From: Alphaproteobacteria bacterium
GTDB taxonomy: Bacteria > Pseudomonadota > Alphaproteobacteria > JABAAW01
Assembly: GCA_014238535.1 (NCBI GenBank)
Contig: JABAAW010000013.1
Location: 1-33,009 of the forward strand
Direction: 5' to 3'
Length of the DNA stretch: 33,009 bases
The notes under the pieces: generated by a model
The model's input: the letters and a program-made list of their open reading frames with translations, nothing else
Told to the model about the DNA's origin: nothing
Databases searched by the model: none
Translations under genes and position numbers: made by a program
Shown here: positions 1-7,466 of the stretch, in pieces
How the letters are laid out: each line of letters starts with the position of its first letter
How positions within the stretch are numbered: position 1 is the stretch's first letter

Positions 1-1
1 A

Positions 2-511
2 GTCGACTGCCTATTCATAACGCTACATGTAGGTCTTGGCAGTTTTCAAGCGGTGCGAGCGAGCAACATCAGCGAGCATAGCATGGCGAGCGAACGCGTT
101 GAGGTTTCGTCTGCGGTGCTCTCTCGTATTGCGTGTTGCAAGCGAGCGGGTGGTCGCGTGCTAGCGGTTGGCACGACGGTTGTGCGTGCGCTTGAAAGTG
201 CTGCTCGAAATGGCGTGCGTGAAGGTGGTGTGCAGGCGGCTGGTTCTTCGACTGACTTTTGTGCCGAGACTCTTGCTGCTGGAGATTATAATGGCAAGAC
301 GCGATTGTATATCACTCCTGGTTTTCGTTTTCGCCTTGTCGATTTGCTACTTACGAACTTTCATCAGTCACGCTCGACGCCGTTGATTCTTACCTGTGCT
401 TTTGCGGGTGTTGCGAGCGTTGCGCGCGCCTATTCGCATGCACGCTCTGCTAAGCGCTACCGTTTTTTTTCGTATGGCGATGCTTGCCTATTTGCAAGAG
501 ATGGCTATTAA
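2..511 (+). CDS. queA: S-adenosylmethionine:tRNA ribosyltransferase-isomerase, C-terminal part
   Basis: QueA transfers and isomerises the ribosyl part of S-adenosylmethionine onto preQ1 in tRNA, giving epoxyqueuosine. The reading frame is already open at base 2, so the gene starts before the window and only about the last 169 residues are present. Visible family features are ITLHVGLGSFQAV near the left edge, GTTVVRALESAARNG, TRLYITPGFRF, LLTNFH and the C-terminal YRFFSYGDACLF. The usual FHLPKST segment reads FHQSRST, a mild deviation. It ends at TAA (509-511), 62 bases before tgt on the same strand, and queG follows. Function is secure from the motifs and the neighbours. Confidence 0.93.
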   Translation, partial: VDCLFITLHVGLGSFQAVRASNISEHSMASERVEVSSAVLSRIACCKRAGGRVLAVGTTVVRALESAARNGVREGGVQAAGSSTDFCAETLAAGDYNGKTRLYITPGFRFRLVDLLLTNFHQSRSTPLILTCAFAGVASVARAYSHARSAKRYRFFSYGDACLFARDGY

Positions 512-573
512 AAATAACTGCTAATGATAGCTAGAAAAACATAGGATGCGCTCAATTTCTACGAGGTTTTGCA

Positions 574-1761
574 ATGGCGCAAGAAAAGCATGAAGTAAGC
601 ACAGTTTCCCCCCTATCATCCTCGCGTGTAGGTTTTTCCCTAACCGAGATAGCGCGTGAAGGGGCTGCCCGCGCCTGTAAGTTTTCGACGCCGCATGGCG
701 AGATAGCGACTCCATGCTTTATGCCTGTAGGTACGCAAGCGAGCCTAAAAGGTGTGTTGCCGAGCCAAGCTGCGTCGAGCGGCGCTAAGATGATATTAGC
801 GAATACGTACCACCTACTACTCCGTCCAGGGCTAGAAGTTCTACGAGGCTGTGGTGGCGTTCGTTCGTTCATGCGCTGGGATGGAGCATTATTGACCGAT
901 TCTGGTGGCTTTCAAGCTATGTCGCTAGGCAATTTAGTTGTTGTAGAGGATGATGGTATCGCCTTTCGCTCGCACATCGATGGTAGCGCGTTGCTACTTA
1001 CCCCTGAGTTAGCGATGGAGGCGCAGATAGCTTTTGACTCGACGATTGCGATGATGCTCGATGAGTGTATAACTCCGCTTGCACCGAATGCTAGTTTGCG
1101 AGCGGCGATGGAACGCTCGCTTCGTTGGGGTGCGCGTTGCCAGCGTTATTGGAGTGAGCATGCGCTAGCGGAGCGAGCATTGTTTGGTATTGTGCAAGGC
1201 GGGTTAGACCTTGCACTGCGTCGCGAGGCGCTAGAGCGCACTTGTGCGTTGGACTTTTCTGGTTACGCCCTCGGCGGTCTTGCGATAGGCGAGAGTGCGC
1301 ACTCGCGCAACGCCTTGCTCTACGAGATTGCGCCGCTAATGCCGCGCGACAAGGCTAGGTATCTTATGGGTGTTGGCAAACCGCGCGACTTGTGCGAGGC
1401 GATTGCTTGCGGTATCGATTTGTTTGACTGCGTTCTGCCTACGCGTTCTGGGCGTACGGGGCAGGCTTTTTGCTTTGCTAGCGGAGATGGTATGATTGCT
1501 CGCACACGCAACCTTCGCAATGCGCGTTACACTTCTGATTATGCGCCGTTGGAGATGGATTGCCCGTGCCCTAGCTGTGCGGGAGGTTTTTCACGCGCCT
1601 ACCTGCACCACCTATTTAGAGCAGGCGAGATGCTTGGTGCTCAGTTATTGAGCGTTCACAACATATTTTTCTACCAACGCTTTATGGCGCATGCGCGCGA
1701 GATGATAGTCGGGGGTGGATTTGGCAGATGGCTTGCAGCTATGCGTGCGAGTGATGGATAG
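574..1761 (+). CDS. tgt: tRNA-guanine transglycosylase
   Basis: Tgt swaps the wobble guanine of tRNAs with GUN anticodons for the queuosine precursor preQ1. The 395-residue product is near the family length of about 375-390. DSGGFQ begins at Asp109, matching the general acid/base Asp. In GIDLFDCVLPTR, Asp282 matches the catalytic nucleophile. The zinc site is CPCPSC (Cys330, Cys332, Cys335) with His362 of SVHN. GGLAIGE is also present. The ATG at 574 has a GAGG Shine-Dalgarno-like sequence about 7 bases upstream. The first 25 or so residues are a little longer than in many homologues. It sits between queA and queG, so three steps of one pathway are adjacent. Confidence 0.96.
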   Translation: MAQEKHEVSTVSPLSSSRVGFSLTEIAREGAARACKFSTPHGEIATPCFMPVGTQASLKGVLPSQAASSGAKMILANTYHLLLRPGLEVLRGCGGVRSFMRWDGALLTDSGGFQAMSLGNLVVVEDDGIAFRSHIDGSALLLTPELAMEAQIAFDSTIAMMLDECITPLAPNASLRAAMERSLRWGARCQRYWSEHALAERALFGIVQGGLDLALRREALERTCALDFSGYALGGLAIGESAHSRNALLYEIAPLMPRDKARYLMGVGKPRDLCEAIACGIDLFDCVLPTRSGRTGQAFCFASGDGMIARTRNLRNARYTSDYAPLEMDCPCPSCAGGFSRAYLHHLFRAGEMLGAQLLSVHNIFFYQRFMAHAREMIVGGGFGRWLAAMRASDG

Positions 1762-1828
1762 GCTCGGATGAATATACCACTGAGTCAAGAATAGCGAACG
1801 GTATAACGAGGATTATAACGAACAGGAA

Positions 1829-3025
1829 GTGGCTTCGGACGAACAGCAAGAGATTACCGCGCGTGCGCGCGAGTTAGGATTTGCTTCGATTGGCATTACG
1901 ACTGCTCGCATAGATGCGCGTGCGCGTGCGCGCTTAAGAGAGTTTGTTGCCTATGGCGAGCATGGTACGATGGATTGGTTTTCGCGCAGGCTCGCTGAAC
2001 GCCTAGACCCTAAACTGATGTGGAGTCAGGCGCGAACGGCATTTGTGCTTGCGGTTGAATATACGCCGCGCGTCAAGGTTGGTTTTGTAGAAGACATGGA
2101 AGGTATGCTTGCGGACAAGTCTGCTGCGCTTGTCGCTCACTATGCTGTGGGAGATGACTACCACGATGTTATTAAGAAGCGTTTGAAGGTTTTTACACGC
2201 TGGTTGTGCGCTAGATATGATTGCGCTGGGAAGGTTTTTGTTGATACGGCACCATTGAGCGAGAAGGCGTTAGCGGCTCGTTCGGGGATTGGTTGGCAGG
2301 GTAAGAACACGCAACTGGTTTCGCGTGATCATGGCTGTTGGTTGTTTTTAGGCGTTGTTTTGAGTTCGCGTGCCTTTGCGCCGCTGCGTGCGGCTGCGGA
2401 TTCGTGCGGTAGTTGTCGGCGTTGCATAGATATATGCCCGACTGATGCATTTCCCCGCCCTTATGTATTGGATGCGCGCAAGTGCATATCGTATTTGACG
2501 ATTGAACACCGTGGAGTTATCCCGCGAGTTTTCCGCGCGGCTATCGGCAACCGTGTTTTTGGTTGCGATGATTGCTTGACGGTTTGCCCGTGGAATAAGT
2601 TTGCGCTTCGCTCGCGTGATTTGCGCTCTGCATCTGCTGGAGTTGGCAAGACTGCTGTTAGTTCTTTTGCGGCGAGCTCTTTTGCGGCGCGTGCGGGAAT
2701 GACTAGTAGTAGGATTGCCGATTGGTTGCGGTTAGACGATGCTGATTTTCGGCGTTTGTTTCGCGCTAATCCTATAAAGCGTCTTGGTTTGAATGGCTTG
2801 CGACGGAATTTACTAATAGCTGCGGGTAACAGCGGTGACCGCTCGCTGCTGCCTCTGGTTGAACTTGCGTTAGACGATACTGATTCGGTTGTGCGTGCTA
2901 GTGCGGTTTGGTCTTATTGGCGTTTGGTCGATAGAGTTACATTTAGCGAGCGTGCGCAAGCGAGGCTTACCTCTGAGAAGAGCGATGTGGTACTAGAGGA
3001 ATGGCGTTCGTTGCCCCGTAGTTAG
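1829..3025 (+). CDS. queG: epoxyqueuosine reductase
   Basis: QueG reduces epoxyqueuosine in tRNA to queuosine with cobalamin and two [4Fe-4S] clusters; it is cytoplasmic. The 398-residue product has the cluster motif Cys193-x2-Cys196-x2-Cys199-x3-Cys203-Pro and a second group at Cys246, Cys249 and Cys253 (CDDCLTVCP). The C-terminal part (about residues 335-380) resembles a HEAT-type repeat. The start is GTG with AGGAA just upstream; no in-frame ATG lies close by. An insertion rich in Ser and Ala (about residues 270-295) follows the second cluster. It is the third queuosine gene in a row and probably shares the queA-tgt transcript, 67 bases after tgt. Confidence 0.95.
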   Translation: MASDEQQEITARARELGFASIGITTARIDARARARLREFVAYGEHGTMDWFSRRLAERLDPKLMWSQARTAFVLAVEYTPRVKVGFVEDMEGMLADKSAALVAHYAVGDDYHDVIKKRLKVFTRWLCARYDCAGKVFVDTAPLSEKALAARSGIGWQGKNTQLVSRDHGCWLFLGVVLSSRAFAPLRAAADSCGSCRRCIDICPTDAFPRPYVLDARKCISYLTIEHRGVIPRVFRAAIGNRVFGCDDCLTVCPWNKFALRSRDLRSASAGVGKTAVSSFAASSFAARAGMTSSRIADWLRLDDADFRRLFRANPIKRLGLNGLRRNLLIAAGNSGDRSLLPLVELALDDTDSVVRASAVWSYWRLVDRVTFSERAQARLTSEKSDVVLEEWRSLPRS

Positions 3026-3048
3026 CTCGTATTTGTATGACATTTGTA

Positions 3049-3077
3049 TTGACCTTGTTTAAGCAATTCCATATTCT
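3049..3077 (+). promoter_or_regulatory. candidate sigma-70 promoter for the TVP38-truA pair
   Basis: TTGACC (3049-3054) is separated by exactly 17 bases from TATTCT (3072-3077), a good match to the housekeeping consensus. It lies in the gap after queG and about 90 bases before the next start, so it would separate that pair from the queuosine genes. Found by eye only. Confidence 0.45.
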
Positions 3078-3169
3078 TTGTCGGAGCTCTACGAGGCGAT
3101 TGCGCGAGCGTTGATGTATAAAAGGGAGCTACAAAAGAAAGTTAAACTAACTTGAAGGTAATAGCTTCC

Positions 3170-3901
3170 ATGACCTCACCTGCAACAGAATCCCGTCCTG
3201 CTTGGAAAAGGTATTTGCCGCTCTCGTTTTTGATAGCGATTTTGGTGCTTTTTTTATTTTTGCGAGCGAGCGGTCACCTAGACTTTCTTAGTTTTGCTTC
3301 ATTGCGTGAGAATCGCGAGTTACTGAATACTTGGGTTGCGCAGCAATTTACGCTAGCTTTGCTGTGCTATTTTTTGATATATGTAGTCGTTACGGCTTGT
3401 TCGCTTCCCTTCGCGTTGCTTATGACGATTACGGGTGGTTTTTTGTTTGGCGCGCTATGGGGAAGTTTTGCGGTTATTTTTGCAGCGACGATAGGAGCTA
3501 CGATAGTATTTATTGCGGCCCGTAGTGCGGCGGGTGATTGGTTTTCGAGGCGTGCGGGAGAAAGGGTTAAGAAGTTAGAATCGGGCTTTCGAGAAGATGT
3601 AGTTAGCTACATGCTATTTTTGCGCCTTGTTCCGATTTTCCCGTTTTTTTTGATTAACATTGCGGCGGCTATTTTCCGAGTTCCTTTGCGAATATTTTGT
3701 CTAACGACTTTAGTAGGAGTAGCACCTGGCACTTTTGTGTATTCTTTGACTGGCTCTAGCCTTGATACGATTTTTGCAGCTGGTGAGGATTTTTCGACCT
3801 CGACGATTCTTACGCCGAAGGTATTAGGTACGCTTATTGGTTTAGCGTTGCTGTCGTTGCTGCCGATAATCTATCGGCGATGGAAAAAGAGACAAGGCTA
3901 G
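3170..3901 (+). CDS. TVP38/TMEM64 (SNARE-associated/DedA-like) membrane protein
   Basis: A polytopic inner-membrane protein of the VTT/DedA superfamily. Members are linked to lipid scrambling and membrane homeostasis, but the substrate is usually unknown. The ATG at 3170 gives 243 residues. A first hydrophobic segment (about residues 16-36) is followed by an amphipathic stretch and further helices. The family hallmark GGFLFG..WGS lies near residue 85-95, and FLRLVPIFPFFLINIAAA near residue 150-167. An in-frame TTG at 3152 would add six residues but has no ribosome site, whereas GAAGG precedes the ATG. truA begins only 35 bases downstream, so the two are probably cotranscribed. No functional link is known. 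Confidence 0.85.
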   Translation: MTSPATESRPAWKRYLPLSFLIAILVLFLFLRASGHLDFLSFASLRENRELLNTWVAQQFTLALLCYFLIYVVVTACSLPFALLMTITGGFLFGALWGSFAVIFAATIGATIVFIAARSAAGDWFSRRAGERVKKLESGFREDVVSYMLFLRLVPIFPFFLINIAAAIFRVPLRIFCLTTLVGVAPGTFVYSLTGSSLDTIFAAGEDFSTSTILTPKVLGTLIGLALLSLLPIIYRRWKKRQG

Positions 3902-3936
3902 TTTTCAGCTATTATAGGCTAATTTTTTAAGGCAAG

Positions 3937-4806
3937 ATTTCCCGCTATCTTTTAACCGTTGAGTATGATGGCCAGCCTTTTCTAGGCTGGCAGAGGCAGG
4001 CTACTGATAGGCCTATTTTAGATGCAGGCGGTTTAAAGGGTAACTATTTTAAAGCAAACTGCCTTGGTGTAAGCGTACAGGCTGCCCTTGAAGAGGCGAT
4101 TTTCTGTTTTTGCGCTAAGCGCGTAACTTTGCATGGCGCAGGTAGGACGGATAGGGGAGTGCATGGCATTGGTCAGCGTGCGCATGTTGACTTGGACTTA
4201 TCTGCCTATTCTTCGTCTAAGCGTTCTTGTGAAGAGTTGCTCCGCGATGCGTTGAACTTTCATCTACGTCTTTTTCCGCTTGCTGTTTGTGCGGTCGTCA
4301 AGGTTGGCGATGATTTTCACGCGCGTTTTTCAGCGAAGTCTCGCACCTATCTTTACCGAGTCGTCGTTAGTCCGCAGCGCCCTGTTTTACGCGCGGGTCG
4401 TGTTTGGCATCGTCGTTTGACCTCGCATGTTCGCTCTCGTTTAGGCGATAGGGGGCTTATCGAACGAGTTTCCAGCCTACGCGAGCATGCCTCGAGTTTG
4501 CTTGGCGAGCATGATTTTTCTGCTTTTCGCGCTGCTGGTTGTCAATCGCGTTCGCCGATAAAGAATATGCATTCGGTCGATGTTACGCATCGTGGCGATG
4601 AGTTGCGCTTTACATTTTGCGCTTCGGGTTTTTTGTATCGTCAGGTTAGGATGATGGTTTCCACGCTAGTTGCGCTTGGCGAGGGGCGTTTAGCGGGGGG
4701 TACGATAGACGACCTTTTACGAGTACCGTCCTCGTGCCTTGCGCGCAGGATTATGCCTACTTTGGCGCCGGCGCATGGCTTATATTTTGTTAGCGTTGAT
4801 TATTAG
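3937..4806 (+). CDS. truA: tRNA pseudouridine(38-40) synthase, apparent ATT start
   Basis: TruA makes pseudouridine at positions 38-40 of the tRNA anticodon arm. The catalytic Asp is Asp72 in GAGRTDRGVHGIGQ. Other family blocks are TVEYDG and GWQRQ at the N-terminus, FSAKSRTYLYRV, HDFSAFRAAGCQS and FLYRQVRMMVSTLVALGEGR. An ATG at 4129 would begin only three codons before the GAGRTD motif and lose the whole N-terminal half-domain. The frame is open upstream to TAA at 3928-3930 and has no ATG, GTG, TTG or CTG there. ATT at 3937 falls exactly where homologues start (M-x-R-Y) and has AAGG four bases upstream. Roughly 20 extra residues lie between GWQRQ and SVQAALEEAI, giving 289 residues against the usual 245-270. 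Confidence 0.9.
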   Translation: MSRYLLTVEYDGQPFLGWQRQATDRPILDAGGLKGNYFKANCLGVSVQAALEEAIFCFCAKRVTLHGAGRTDRGVHGIGQRAHVDLDLSAYSSSKRSCEELLRDALNFHLRLFPLAVCAVVKVGDDFHARFSAKSRTYLYRVVVSPQRPVLRAGRVWHRRLTSHVRSRLGDRGLIERVSSLREHASSLLGEHDFSAFRAAGCQSRSPIKNMHSVDVTHRGDELRFTFCASGFLYRQVRMMVSTLVALGEGRLAGGTIDDLLRVPSSCLARRIMPTLAPAHGLYFVSVDY

Positions 4807-4846
4807 GATTATCAGACTACTGCCTGCGTATGCTATGCGTATGTTG

Positions 4847-5602
4847 TTAGAATGCTTTTATAGAAATGCGCAATATAGTTTCGACTCGCGGGTAACGGAA
4901 TCCGTCTGTATGTGGTCTTTCTCCTGTTATGACTAGCCTAACTGATGGGTTGGGGTCTGGTAGTTGTTTTACGTTTGTTTTTTGTGTTGTGCCTTGCGTT
5001 TGTTTTTGTTGCTGTGGTTTTTCATCGTATGCGCTTCCGCCATCCCAGATATGTGCTAGTTGTGTTGCGCTGGAGCTGATTGGTTGTGCGAATAGATCGA
5101 AGAGTTTTATACCTCTTCCCCTTGGTGCTATGAATTTGTCGTTAGTTTCATTTAGTGGAATTACGAATGAGAATCGTTGCCCTGGCGATGCGGTTATTAC
5201 GAATGCTACTTTTTCTTTTGCGTCTAGAGTTTTAAATAGAGCCCCTGCGGCTATTCCCTCATGTTTTGCTATATTTGCGATAACTGCGTGCCCTTTTCCT
5301 CTTTCGATCAATGTTTTCATGCCGTTAAGGTATAAGGCTTCGCCGTGCTTGAACAATGGATGTTCTTGGTTGTGTAGAACCCACACTCCCTCGCCGAAGG
5401 TCCAACTATCTGCCTTGTAGTCGGACAGGTTTTTTATTTGTATCAGGAATGAGTTCATCTTCGTCTGTGCGCTTGCTACCGATATGCACAGTAGGGCGGT
5501 TAACGCAACCAGACTGACTTTTGCGATGTTAGAGATAGGTTGTAGCCCGCACGCCATTTTTTCAGCGTACTTGGCTTTTTTTTGGAACATCACTGTTTGC
5601 AT
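4847..5602 (-). CDS. exported Spondin_N-domain-like protein
   Basis: A 251-residue protein with a long signal-peptide-like N-terminus. It is basic up to about residue 28, then has a hydrophobic core and an SVASAQT cleavage-like site near residue 44-46. The mature part resembles bacterial Spondin_N proteins: it opens FLIQIKNLSDYKADSW, has HNQEHPLFKHGEA, a run ending PLNETNDKFIAPRG, then LFDLF and HIWDGGSAYDE, and closes with a beta-rich VRLVITGERP segment. Spondin_N is an extracellular beta-sandwich domain known mainly from F-spondins; bacterial members are exported and of unknown role. ATGs at 5602, 5590 and 5557 are all possible starts. It is convergent with truA. The assignment rests on the pattern of motifs read by eye. 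Confidence 0.6.
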   Translation of the reverse strand: MQTVMFQKKAKYAEKMACGLQPISNIAKVSLVALTALLCISVASAQTKMNSFLIQIKNLSDYKADSWTFGEGVWVLHNQEHPLFKHGEALYLNGMKTLIERGKGHAVIANIAKHEGIAAGALFKTLDAKEKVAFVITASPGQRFSFVIPLNETNDKFIAPRGRGIKLFDLFAQPISSSATQLAHIWDGGSAYDEKPQQQKQTQGTTQKTNVKQLPDPNPSVRLVITGERPHTDGFRYPRVETILRISIKAF

Positions 5603-5626
5603 AGGTTTTGCTACGACTAGTTTAAG

Positions 5627-5655
5627 ATTTTTTCTTTCTATGCGCGCTTTTGCAA
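5627..5655 (-). promoter_or_regulatory. candidate promoter for the Spondin-like gene
   Basis: On the - strand TTGCAA (5650-5655) is followed after 17 bases by AAAAAT (5627-5632), a weak to moderate match. Transcription would begin roughly 20 bases before the ATG at 5602. Low confidence. Confidence 0.3.
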
Positions 5656-6039
5656 ATTTGGATTGGCACCGAGTTTTTTGTTCTTTGCGTTGCGACTTCT
5701 GTTTTTTGTTGCTAGGTCCTGCTTATGGGCTATTGTGGATACAACTACTAGTTGATTGGCACTTTTACTAGTTTTCCTACATTTCGCGAGCAAGTGCTAA
5801 TGGATTATGAGCATAATACACTACTATTTGGCGAGAAACAATTTTTTAATAACCTCATAAATGAGTATTGGTGTTTGTTTAGTGATACAGCGATACTATG
5901 GCTTTTGATTTTTTTCTTGCTTGCGTGGTGATTTTTCATAGAATGCGTATCTGGAAGGGTGATTCTCGGACCTGAGTTAGGATTCTGCGGTGCTTGCGAC
6001 GATTAGCTTGTGCTTGTGATGAGCGGTATTTTGGCATAC

Positions 6040-6050
6040 AGAAAGGAGGT
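6040..6050 (+). promoter_or_regulatory. exceptionally strong Shine-Dalgarno sequence
   Basis: AGAAAGGAGGT matches, over 11 bases, the complement of the usual 3' tail of bacterial 16S rRNA. It sits four bases before the ATG of an 8-codon ORF. Most genes in this window have weak or no Shine-Dalgarno, so this site stands out. Confidence 0.75.
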
Positions 6051-6054
6051 CGCC

Positions 6055-6084
6055 ATGATCATAATTATTAACGATAACTATTAG
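6055..6084 (+). CDS. 8-codon leader ORF upstream of aapJ
   Basis: The ORF reads MIIINDNY and ends in TAG. It follows the strongest ribosome site in the window at a good spacing (4 bases). Its stop lies 11 bases before the aapJ ATG, and the aapJ ribosome site AGGAG (6086-6090) starts one base after the stop. The frame differs from aapJ. The layout suits translational coupling, in which ribosomes finishing the leader keep the aapJ start region unfolded, or control by ribosome stalling at the three Ile codons. No transcription-attenuator hairpin is seen between leader and gene. That it is translated is inference. Confidence 0.5.
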   Translation: MIIIINDNY

Positions 6085-6095
6085 CAGGAGAACAG

Positions 6096-7190
6096 ATGAT
6101 GAATTTAGGATCTATTGGCAAAAGGCTACGAGTTCTTTGCTTACCTATATTGTTTGCCTTTGGAGTGCTTGGACTTACGATAAGTTCTGCCTCTGCGTTG
6201 GGCGGCTTTGGCGGTGGCGGAAGCGGTGGCGACTATGGCAAGACATTGAAAGAAGTAAAGAGTAAAGGCTATGTGCAATGCGGTGTAAGCCAAGGGCTAC
6301 CTGGCTTTTCGAATCCTGACGATGCGGGTAATTGGAGCGGTATTGATGTTGAGTTTTGCCGTTCTGTAGCTGCGGCTATTTTTGGCGATGCGGATAAGGT
6401 TCAGTATTCGCCTTTGTCGGCGAAGGTTCGTTTTGAGAGTCTTCGTTCTGGAGAAGTTGATTTACTAGCTCGTAACACGACTTGGACTTTCGACCGCGAT
6501 GTCGCGCTTGGTTTGGAGTTTGTAGGTGTTAACTACTACGATGGTCAAGGTTTCATGGTTCGCCGTAATCTTGGTGTTGATAGTTCATTTGAGCTCAACA
6601 ATGTTAGCGTTTGCACGAATACGGGAACGACGACGGAGCTTAATGCTGCGGACTTTTTCCGTGCGAACAAGCTGAAGTACAAGATTGTTGCTTTTGAGAA
6701 AGCGGATGAGGTTGTTGCGGCGTATGATGCTGGTCGTTGCGATGTGTATACGACGGACCGTTCTGGCTTGGCAGCGCAACGCACGAAGTTGTCGAATCCT
6801 CGTGAGCACAAGGTTCTTCCTGAGATTATTTCGAAGGAGCCACTTGGACCGGTTGTTCGTCAGGGCGATGAGCAGTGGGCTGATATAGTTCGCTGGACTT
6901 TGAACGCGTTGATTGCGGCTGAGGAGCTTGAGTTGACTTCTGGTAACATTGCTTCGCACAAGAATAGCGAGAATCCTAAGATTCGCCGTTTTGTAGGTGC
7001 AGAGGGTGAGTTTGGTACGGCTCTTGGACTTGATGATAACGCTTGGGCGTATAACATCATCTCTAAAGTAGGCAACTACGCAGAGATCTACGAACGAACT
7101 GTTGGTCCTAAGACTCCACTCGGTCTTGCTCGCGGTGCTAACGCGCTGTGGACGAAGGGTGGCATTCTGTATGCTCCACCGCTACGCTAA
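6096..7190 (+). CDS. aapJ: general L-amino acid ABC transporter, periplasmic binding protein
   Basis: AapJ binds many L-amino acids in the periplasm and delivers them to the AapQM channel. The 364-residue product has a Sec signal peptide (hydrophobic from about residue 12, cleavage likely near SASA, residue 34) followed by a Gly-rich linker. The mature protein starts TLKEVKSKGYVQCGVSQG and has GFSNPDDAGNWSGIDVEFCR, the characteristic AapJ opening of a family 3 solute-binding fold. GEVDLLARNTTWTFDRD and GRCDVYTTDRSGLAAQR follow. A second ATG directly follows the first; AGGAG lies five bases upstream. It leads the aap operon behind a short leader ORF and is followed by a strong hairpin that probably keeps its mRNA more abundant than the rest. 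Confidence 0.95.
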   Translation: MMNLGSIGKRLRVLCLPILFAFGVLGLTISSASALGGFGGGGSGGDYGKTLKEVKSKGYVQCGVSQGLPGFSNPDDAGNWSGIDVEFCRSVAAAIFGDADKVQYSPLSAKVRFESLRSGEVDLLARNTTWTFDRDVALGLEFVGVNYYDGQGFMVRRNLGVDSSFELNNVSVCTNTGTTTELNAADFFRANKLKYKIVAFEKADEVVAAYDAGRCDVYTTDRSGLAAQRTKLSNPREHKVLPEIISKEPLGPVVRQGDEQWADIVRWTLNALIAAEELELTSGNIASHKNSENPKIRRFVGAEGEFGTALGLDDNAWAYNIISKVGNYAEIYERTVGPKTPLGLARGANALWTKGGILYAPPLR

Positions 7191-7222
7191 ACTTGTAGAC
7201 TAGACGAAATCTTTTAACACTA

Positions 7223-7260
7223 GCTAGGCTACGCTTGCTTTTATGCGAGCGTAGCCTAGC
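7223..7260 (+). terminator. strong hairpin after aapJ (partial terminator or mRNA-stabilising stem)
   Basis: A 16-base inverted repeat (7223-7238 against 7245-7260) with a 6-base loop; only one pair is a G-U wobble. It lies 32 bases after the aapJ stop and has no good T-run behind it. Binding-protein genes often carry such a stem so that the receptor is made in excess over the channel and ATPase; that reading is inference. A second, weaker stem (7344-7352 with 7361-7368) lies farther down the same gap. Confidence 0.7.
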
Positions 7261-7466
7261 GAAGTTTCATTTAACGACCAGGCAATAGTGACTAGCAATA
7301 ATTGGTTGTAGTAGCCTAGGTTTTCTTTTAGCAAAGCCTCGTGCCTGCTACTTGTTAGGGAGTAGCGGTCTGCAGTTTTATTGATGCGTCTCTTATTGTT
7401 GCTTGCTTTCACATTTAATAACTCTAGAGTTTATTTGTATATTTTCCATAACCTATCAATAGACTG

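Larger units (their letters stand above)
5603..6054. other. 452-base intergenic region without a convincing long gene
   Basis: This divergent gap lies between the Spondin-like gene (-) and the aap operon (+) and probably holds promoters for both. A possible + promoter is TTGCTT (5917-5922), 16 bases, TAGAAT (5939-5944). A + frame crossing 5484-5771 overlaps the opposite gene and looks like Phe/Leu-rich noise from T-rich DNA. TGGCAC words near 5667 and 5757 lack the downstream GC of a sigma-54 promoter. No classic riboswitch was recognised. Confidence 0.5.

Noticed and set aside
4807-4846. Terminator between convergent truA and the Spondin-like gene
   Set aside because: The repeated GCGTATG words there are direct, not inverted, repeats and no T-run follows.
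5660-5765. TGGCAC words suggesting a sigma-54 promoter for the aap operon
   Set aside because: Neither has the required GC about 12 bases upstream of a start; only half of the consensus is present.
5484-5771. A 95-codon + strand frame upstream of the aap operon
   Set aside because: It overlaps the signal-peptide region of the Spondin-like gene, lacks a ribosome site and looks like random hydrophobic translation.
6055-6096. Classic transcription attenuation by the aapJ leader
   Set aside because: No terminator hairpin lies between the leader stop and the aapJ start; the 11-base gap is too short, so translational coupling fits better.
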